A stretch of 9,567 bases of DNA. Source: an uncultured Collinsella sp. (GTDB lineage Bacteria > Actinomycetota > Coriobacteriia > Coriobacteriales > Coriobacteriaceae). The DNA lies in assembly GCA_902388545.1 (NCBI GenBank), contig CABMPS010000065.1, positions 1 through 9,567 on the forward strand. Reading direction: 5' to 3'. Shown in pieces: positions 5,754 to 9,567 of this stretch; the stretch's first letter is position 1, and every line of letters begins with the position of its first letter. The notes under the pieces were generated by a model that had not been told where the DNA came from, ran no database searches, and saw only the letters and a program-made list of their open reading frames with translations. A program made the translations under genes and the position numbers.

Positions 5754-6833
5754 ATGGAGCAATTCGACTATGAGCGTGCACTGCCCGACCTGATGACGCC
5801 CGCTGTGGTCCAAGCGCTCGGCGACGTGCGCGAGCACCGGGGCAAGCAGGCGCTCTACGTCGCAACGAAGCCCGACGCGCTAGAACGGCTCTGCGAGATC
5901 GCGAAGATCCAGAGCACGAGCGCGTCGAATCGCATCGAGAACATCTCCACCTCGGACAAGCGCCTGCGCGACCTGATGGAGCAGAAAACCGAGCCGAAGA
6001 ACCGCGACGAGCGGGAAATCGCCGGTTACCGCTACGTGCTCGACATGATCCACGCCAGCCACGACGACATCCCCGTCACCCCGAACGTGATCCTGCAGCT
6101 GCATCGGGACCTTTACCGGTTCCAGGACGTCTCGTTCGCCGGGCGCTGGAAGGACTCGGACAACGTGATAGCCGAGCGGGATGCGGACGGGCAGATGGTG
6201 GCCCGCTTCCGTCCGACGAGCGCCGCCGGCACCCCTGCCGCAGTCGGGCGTCTGTGCGATGCGTATGCGGCGGAACTAGAGCGCGGAACCTACGATCCAC
6301 TGATCGCGTCGCTGCTGTTCGCGTTCGATTTCGTATGCATCCACCCGTTCACTGACGGAAATGGACGCATGAGTCGGCTGCTGACGCTGTTGCTGCTCTA
6401 TCGCAGCGGTTACACCGTGGGCAAATACGTCTCCGTGGAGGCGGAGATAGAAAAAACCAAAGAGACCTACTACGAGGCGCTTGCCGCGAGCTCGCCTGGT
6501 TGGGAGAAGGGGAAGAACGACTACCTTCCATACCTGACCTATATGCTGGGCGTGGTGGTGTCATGCTACAAGACGCTCGACGAGCGCTACGCGATGCTGT
6601 CGTCGAGCGGCACGAACGAGGATATCCTGCGCACATACTTCGATTCCCTCGTTGGTAAGGCGAGCAAACGCGAGATCGTAGAGGCCAATCCTGCAATGAG
6701 CCAGCGGACCATAGAGCGCCTTCTGCAGAAGATGCAAGCAGAGGGCTACATCGAGAAAGTTGGTGCTGCACGGGCAACATGCTACCGGAGAGTCGATAAC
6801 CCGAATGCCCGCACGCCAATGGGCCTCAGATGA
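5754..6833 (+). CDS. Fic-domain protein (AMP-transferase) with intramolecular inhibitory helix and C-terminal winged helix
   Basis: Fic proteins transfer AMP, or another phosphate-linked moiety, to hydroxyl side chains of target proteins. The 359-residue protein has an N-terminal Fic_N-like region, then the catalytic loop HPFTDGNGRMSR (197-208) with His197, Asp201, Asn203 and Arg205. The inhibitory motif (S/T)xxxE(G/N) is seen upstream as S58-N-R-I-E62-N63, which makes it a self-inhibited class II Fic. Residues about 290-345 look like a winged helix (KREIVEANPAMSQRTIERLLQKM), common in bacterial Fic proteins and suggesting DNA binding or autoregulation. The ATG has GAGG seven bases upstream. 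The stop is 12 bases before the TTG start of the next gene, which shares its transcript. All catalytic residues are present, so it should be active once relieved of inhibition. Its target is unknown, and its place beside a BREX switch makes a defence or stress role plausible but unproven. Confidence 0.88.
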   Translation: MEQFDYERALPDLMTPAVVQALGDVREHRGKQALYVATKPDALERLCEIAKIQSTSASNRIENISTSDKRLRDLMEQKTEPKNRDEREIAGYRYVLDMIHASHDDIPVTPNVILQLHRDLYRFQDVSFAGRWKDSDNVIAERDADGQMVARFRPTSAAGTPAAVGRLCDAYAAELERGTYDPLIASLLFAFDFVCIHPFTDGNGRMSRLLTLLLLYRSGYTVGKYVSVEAEIEKTKETYYEALAASSPGWEKGKNDYLPYLTYMLGVVVSCYKTLDERYAMLSSSGTNEDILRTYFDSLVGKASKREIVEANPAMSQRTIERLLQKMQAEGYIEKVGAARATCYRRVDNPNARTPMGLR

Positions 6834-6845
6834 TAGGAGCCGAAA

Positions 6846-7814
6846 TTGGGCCTTGAGGAAAAAATACTTGCTCTGCTCCAGTTGGCTGGGGTTCCGCAAC
6901 GTGGTGAAGCGCTCACGCCGTTCTTGAGTCAGTGGACGGAAAGCGAGATCAATGCCGCCTTGCTCAGCTTGGCAATGCAGGGAAAGGTTGAGATATCGCC
7001 ATTAGGCATCGCCCTGGTAGAGAAAGACGATGCTGGCATAGCTGCCGATACAATTTCTGTGCCGGAGGAGCACGAGGATGCAACAGCGAATGACGGTGGG
7101 CAAGTTGTGCCGCTCGATCCATCGCACGAGGACGAGCTCCAATCAGAGTTCATAGCCGGTTCTGGTCTCGAAGCGTCTGATAATGCGGAAACAGATTCGG
7201 CGGTGGACGACGAAGGCTCAATGCCAGACTGGCCATGGCCAGACAATTCAGAGGAGCCTGAGCCTGAGATGCCGCCCTGGCCTTGGCCGGAATACGACAC
7301 CCAGGTTGAACCCGATAACAACGAGCGGGGAAACGATACGCTTATCCTCGACGATGATGACAGGGCGTATTTAGAAGAGGTTCTTGTCAATGGTTTGGCT
7401 GGTGGGCGCGGAGATGCCACTGAAACTCTTGGGCGCGGTCGTCATATCAGGGCGACGGACTCCATCGACCAGCTAGACGTCAAAACCAACACTGCGACAA
7501 AAGCAAAAGATGCCGGCCTCAATACGGTAGGTAAACTGGCGGCATCATTGGGGGATCTCGAATCGTTGGGATTGTCCGACCACGTGAGCACTGCGCTTGC
7601 AAAGGCCCTTAAAAAATCTGCACGGCCTTTGCGTTTCCTTAAATACGCAGAGCAGGCGGAGGCGTTGATCAGCCTCTCTGGCGATAGCGGCGTTTGCTTA
7701 GATCTTTTTGGTTATCCGAGAGTAGCGAATCGTGCGGTTCGCTCTCAACTCTCCCGCTATTTCAAAAGCACGGTTCGTGATGCTATCATATCGGTTGACT
7801 TAAGCAACCATTAG
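6846..7814 (+). CDS. Unrecognised protein: winged-helix-like N-terminus, acidic WPWP linker, RNAP alpha-CTD-like helix-hairpin-helix
   Basis: I do not recognise the full-length family. Starting at TTG (6846), with AGGAG six bases upstream, it encodes 322 residues. Residues 1-60 look like a small winged helix. Residues 60-170 are a very acidic, low-complexity linker with two WPWP repeats (129-132 and 145-148). Residues 206-257 (SIDQLDV...AGLNTVGKLAA...LGLSDH) follow the pattern of the RNA polymerase alpha-subunit C-terminal domain, a helix-hairpin-helix fold that binds DNA or protein. The last 65 residues are unassigned. The gene begins 12 bases after the fic stop, so the two are probably co-translated and functionally linked; it might be a regulator or partner of Fic. 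Codons 290-300 recur inverted at bases 1-34. A transcription-associated or DNA-binding role is inference. Confidence 0.7.
   Translation: MGLEEKILALLQLAGVPQRGEALTPFLSQWTESEINAALLSLAMQGKVEISPLGIALVEKDDAGIAADTISVPEEHEDATANDGGQVVPLDPSHEDELQSEFIAGSGLEASDNAETDSAVDDEGSMPDWPWPDNSEEPEPEMPPWPWPEYDTQVEPDNNERGNDTLILDDDDRAYLEEVLVNGLAGGRGDATETLGRGRHIRATDSIDQLDVKTNTATKAKDAGLNTVGKLAASLGDLESLGLSDHVSTALAKALKKSARPLRFLKYAEQAEALISLSGDSGVCLDLFGYPRVANRAVRSQLSRYFKSTVRDAIISVDLSNH
7761..7809 (+). promoter_or_regulatory. Candidate promoter and MarR operator before the marR gene
   Basis: TTCAAA (7761-7766), 17 bases, then TATCAT (7784-7789) form a plausible promoter inside the last codons of the preceding gene. Directly after it GGTTG-a-CTTAAG-CAACC (7793-7809) is a 16-bp palindrome interrupted by one base, 12 bases before the MarR start. 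MarR proteins bind palindromes of this size over their own promoters, so this is a reasonable autoregulatory operator. Confidence 0.4.
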
Positions 7815-7821
7815 GAGGCAC

Positions 7822-8277
7822 ATGAGAACGAGGTGCGAGTCCATAGACCTGATACGAATGTTCAATCGCCGCTACGTGCCCGTCATGAGGCTGCTCGACC
7901 GCAGCTATCTGGGGACGGGCTCTTCGACGCTCGAAATCGCCGTCCTCATCGAGATCGGCGAGAGAGAAGCCGTGAGCGCACGAGACATATCCCGCTTGCT
8001 GAGCGTGGACAAGGGCTATCTCAGCCGAACCATCCGCCGTTTCGAGGAGCAGGGGCTCGTGGCCAGGACCTCCTCCGGGGCGGATGCTCGCGTGCAGCTC
8101 CTGTCGCTCACCGACTCCGGTAGAGATCGCGTCGCCGAGCTCTCCGATTCCGGCACCGATGTCGTTGCCGAAGCCTTCAGAGGCGCAGGCGATGAGGAGC
8201 TGGCGCGGGTGGCGGATGCCATGGACGTCATCTTGGGAATCCTCGAGGGAAGGGAGCGGCCGCATGAAGATCGTTGA
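7822..8277 (+). CDS. MarR-family transcriptional regulator
   Basis: The 151-residue protein has the MarR winged-helix layout: N-terminal dimerisation helices (1-33) and a DNA-binding core (35-103) with AVSARDISRLLSVDKGYLSRTIRRFEEQGL. The wing is ARTSSGADARVQLLSLTDSG, in which Asp88 and Arg90 give the family's D-x-R, and C-terminal helices close the dimer. MarR dimers usually repress their own operon until a small ligand or oxidation releases them. AGGAGG overlaps the previous stop and lies only 3 bases from the ATG, a tight spacing. The gene overlaps the next one by 14 bases. Regulator and acetyltransferase adjacent in this order recall single-chain MarR-GNAT fusion proteins, so the two products may act together. 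The ligand is not evident from the sequence. Confidence 0.88.
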   Translation: MRTRCESIDLIRMFNRRYVPVMRLLDRSYLGTGSSTLEIAVLIEIGEREAVSARDISRLLSVDKGYLSRTIRRFEEQGLVARTSSGADARVQLLSLTDSGRDRVAELSDSGTDVVAEAFRGAGDEELARVADAMDVILGILEGRERPHEDR

Positions 8278-8737
8278 GTACACGCCCGAGCGAAGGCAGG
8301 ATTTTGTCGATCTGAACGTATGGTGGATCGAGGAGTACTTCGGCGCCGTGGAGCAAGCCGACCGGGACGAGTTCGACCATGTCGAAGACGAAATCGCCAA
8401 GGGCGGCATGGCCTTCTTCGCGATCGACGAGGCTGACGGCGCGGCCCTCGCCACCTGCATGGCCATCGATCGCGGCGAAGGCGAATGGGAGATCGCCAAG
8501 CTCGGATCCGCTCCCGACCGGCCGCACAAGGGCTGCGGCAAGGCCGTCTTCGAGGCGTGCGTGGAGTGGGCGGAGCGGCACGGGGCGAGGCGCATCTACA
8601 TACTCACGAACAGCTCGCTCTCTGCGGCAATCCACATCTACGAGAGCCACGGATTCCAGCGCGTCTTCCTGGAGAACTACGGCGGATACGCCCGCGGCGA
8701 CTATGCCCTGGAAAAGTACGTCAAGCGCCCGAGGTGA
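8264..8737 (+). CDS. GNAT-family N-acetyltransferase
   Basis: A 157-residue GCN5-related acetyltransferase, expected to move acetyl from acetyl-CoA to an amine of a small molecule or protein. Motif A is EIAKLGSAPDRPHKGCGKAVFEACVEWA (77-104, given in part as the R-P-H-K-G-C-G pyrophosphate-binding loop at 86-92). Motif B is LTNSSLSAAIHIYESHGF (114-131), with the usual Asn and Tyr. The ATG at 8264 is chosen because GGGAG lies 8 bases upstream and the fold begins there; the same frame is open further left, inside marR, but that part is only marR read in another frame. The 14-base overlap with marR implies translational coupling. The substrate cannot be told; GNATs paired with MarR are often in antibiotic or stress response loci. 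Confidence 0.87.
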   Translation: MKIVEYTPERRQDFVDLNVWWIEEYFGAVEQADRDEFDHVEDEIAKGGMAFFAIDEADGAALATCMAIDRGEGEWEIAKLGSAPDRPHKGCGKAVFEACVEWAERHGARRIYILTNSSLSAAIHIYESHGFQRVFLENYGGYARGDYALEKYVKRPR

Positions 8738-8748
8738 GGTGAAGGAGA

Positions 8749-9159
8749 ATGTCGTTCGACACGAAGATTAAGGTCATCCTGCGCGAGGGACTGGCTCCTT
8801 GGCAGGAGCTCAACGTGTGCGCCTTCCTGATGAGCGGCATCGCGGGAACGCAGGATATCGTCGGGCAACCGTATGTCGACGGCAGCGGCGTGGAGTACCT
8901 GCCCATGTCGCAGCAGCCCATCCTCATCCACTCCGCCAACGCCGGACAGCTTTCTGAGCTCGTGCAGAAGGCCGGCCCCCGCGGCGACATCTCATGCGCC
9001 GTCTACACCGAGGAACTGTTCGGCACGTACAACGACGAGGACAACCGCGCTGAGGTGGCAAAGCACGTCACCTCTGACCTGAACCTGGTCGGCGTCGCCC
9101 TGCGGGGAAAGAAGAACCCGGTTGATCGCCTGACCAAGGGCCTTCCGATGCACGAGTAG
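8749..9159 (+). CDS. DUF2000 family protein
   Basis: This 136-residue protein fits the DUF2000 family, small cytoplasmic alpha/beta proteins of unknown function. Seen are an N-terminal KIKVILREGLAPWQELNVCAF strand-helix (key residues R12, W18, N22), the SGIAG turn, LPMSQQPILI, AVYTEELFGTYNDEDNR and the C-terminal DLNLVGVALRGKKNPVDRLTKG. All are typical family landmarks, and length is normal. It follows the GNAT stop by 11 bases and probably belongs to the same operon. GAGGTG 7 bases before the ATG is the better-spaced ribosome binding site; an AAGGAG also lies almost against the ATG. Proteins of this family are often near regulators and acetyltransferases, but no reaction is established. Confidence 0.85.
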   Translation: MSFDTKIKVILREGLAPWQELNVCAFLMSGIAGTQDIVGQPYVDGSGVEYLPMSQQPILIHSANAGQLSELVQKAGPRGDISCAVYTEELFGTYNDEDNRAEVAKHVTSDLNLVGVALRGKKNPVDRLTKGLPMHE

Positions 9160-9247
9160 GCCCAGCGGTCGCCCAATCCTGCGTTTGGAGACGGGCATTC
9201 CCGATCGCGTGGCCGTCACCTGGGCGATGGGGATTCGCCATGGCCAA
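9160..9247 (+). repeat. Diverged copy 1 of an upstream-region repeat
   Basis: Beginning at GCCCAGCGG right after the DUF2000 stop and ending at ATTCGCCATGGCC, this stretch aligns along its length with 9343-9424. Shared landmarks are GCCCA-GCGG, CGTTTGG/TGTTTGG, GACGGGCATTCC/GACATTCC, a GGCCG...GGGCG block and ATTCGCCATGG. It lacks the outer CGCCAAACATAG arm present before copy 2, so it looks like a truncated relic. GCCCAG (9160-9165) and CTGGGC (about 9220-9225) can still pair. Confidence 0.5.
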
Positions 9248-9338
9248 CGCCTTCAAGAACGTCGTCGTGACCATATGCTGCCATAGGACCCGCACCCGCC
9301 TGACACCACTCGGAGTAACATGGGGACGCCAAACATAG
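9240..9338 (+). pseudogene. Short 32-codon open frame after repeat copy 1, possible gene relic
   Basis: An ATG set in the same ATTCGCCATGG context as the gene at 9418 opens a frame beginning M-A-N-A-F-K-N-V-V and stopping at 9338. The start resembles M-V-A-N-P-Y-G-G-L-V of the downstream gene, suggesting a decayed paralogue. After some 12 codons the resemblance is lost. The GGGG seven bases upstream is only a weak ribosome binding site. Confidence 0.3.
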
Positions 9339-9402
9339 ATTTGCCCAAGCGGCCACCCGGCCCTATGTTTGGCGACATTCCTGGCTGGCTGGCCGCTTGG
9401 GC
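9327..9402 (+). repeat. Two interleaved perfect 12-bp inverted repeats (pseudoknot order)
   Basis: CGCCAAACATAG (9327-9338) pairs with 9363-9374, and GCCCAAGCGGCC (9343-9354) pairs with 9391-9402; both are perfect. The arms alternate a-b-a'-b', so as RNA they form a pseudoknot or two alternative hairpins, and as DNA nested protein sites. They end 15 bases before the ATG at 9418. The element overlaps repeat copy 2 (9343-9424). Function unknown: a cis-regulatory RNA or the end of an insertion sequence are both possible. Confidence 0.65.
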
Positions 9403-9417
9403 GGATAGGAATTCGCC

Positions 9418-9567
9418 ATGGTCGCAAACCCCTACGGGGGCCTGGTCTCGTCACTCGACGCCGACGGGTTCGAGGCCCTCTGCGCTGCCGTCGCAGAAAG
9501 AAAGTGCAGGGCCCTGCTCGGGGCCGGGACCCTCAGCGAGGCCGCCGAGCTCTGGCGGCCGAGCCCG
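9418..9567 (+). CDS. Start of an unidentified protein, runs off the window
   Basis: Fifty codons beginning M-V-A-N-P-Y-G-G-L-V-S-S-L are open to the window end. TAGGA lies 7 bases upstream, and the coding bias (GC-rich third positions) fits a real gene. The visible part is helical and contains two cysteines (residues 22 and 31), ending ...LSEAAELWRPSP. I do not recognise the family. The repeat-like upstream region and a similar relic start at 9240 make a transposase of a local insertion sequence one possibility, but no catalytic residues are in view. Confidence 0.55.
   Translation, partial: MVANPYGGLVSSLDADGFEALCAAVAERKCRALLGAGTLSEAAELWRPSP

Noticed and set aside
5732..5773. 13-codon upstream frame overlapping the fic start
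   Set aside because: No own ribosome binding site; most likely chance ATG codons next to the true start.
9068..9454. 128-codon minus-strand frame at the right end
   Set aside because: Lies antisense to DUF2000 and the repeat region, rich in Arg and Pro as expected for antisense GC-rich DNA, with no family match.
1..9567. CRISPR array, tRNA or rRNA gene
   Set aside because: No regularly spaced direct repeats, no tRNA-like cloverleaf and no rRNA sequence were seen.

Overview
The window joins a high-GC backbone (about 1610 to 9567) to an AT-rich block (about 35 to 1600). The backbone's codon use, its tandem Shine-Dalgarno-led genes and its gene families suggest a high-GC Gram-positive gut bacterium. 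A coriobacterium (Eggerthellaceae-like) is my best guess, but no marker gene confirms it. The AT-rich block looks imported from a low-GC Gram-positive (Firmicutes-like) source.

Left block (1-1601): a minus-strand erm 23S rRNA methyltransferase gene with a consensus-like promoter. Its roughly 240-nt leader encodes a nine-codon peptide with the macrolide-stalling motif M-R-I-R-K, followed by competing inverted repeats. The last repeat overlaps the erm ribosome binding site, so this is a self-contained drug-inducible resistance cassette. The block ends just inside motif I of a BREX pglX gene, which has lost its 5' part here. At its other edge lies a 34-bp inverted copy (one mismatch) of codons from a gene 7.7 kb away, so the block sits at a rearrangement junction.

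Middle (1602-5613): a phase-variable BREX methyltransferase locus. The 3' half of pglX (+) faces an inverted, promoterless second 3' half of pglX (-). Both begin with an identical 140-bp segment (1995-2134 and 4416-4555, perfect inverted repeat) that encodes the sequence up to the catalytic NPPY motif. Beyond the repeat the two target-recognition halves diverge. A tyrosine recombinase gene ends 14 bp from one repeat arm, and each arm carries a dyad of the kind these enzymes cut. Flipping 1995-4555 would exchange the recognition half and so change the DNA motif that is methylated. A symmetrical hairpin terminator lies between the convergent cassettes, near the inversion axis.

Right (5754-9159): a Fic-domain AMP-transferase with its own inhibitory motif is translationally coupled to an unrecognised protein. 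That protein has a winged-helix-like N-terminus, an acidic Trp-Pro-rich linker and a helix-hairpin-helix module like the RNA polymerase alpha C-terminal domain. A MarR regulator, an overlapping GNAT acetyltransferase and a DUF2000 protein follow as a probable operon, with a promoter/operator candidate at the end of the preceding gene.

Far right (9160-9567): two diverged copies of an 80-90-bp upstream sequence. The second has two perfect 12-bp inverted repeats interleaved in pseudoknot order, just before the start of an unidentified gene that runs off the window.
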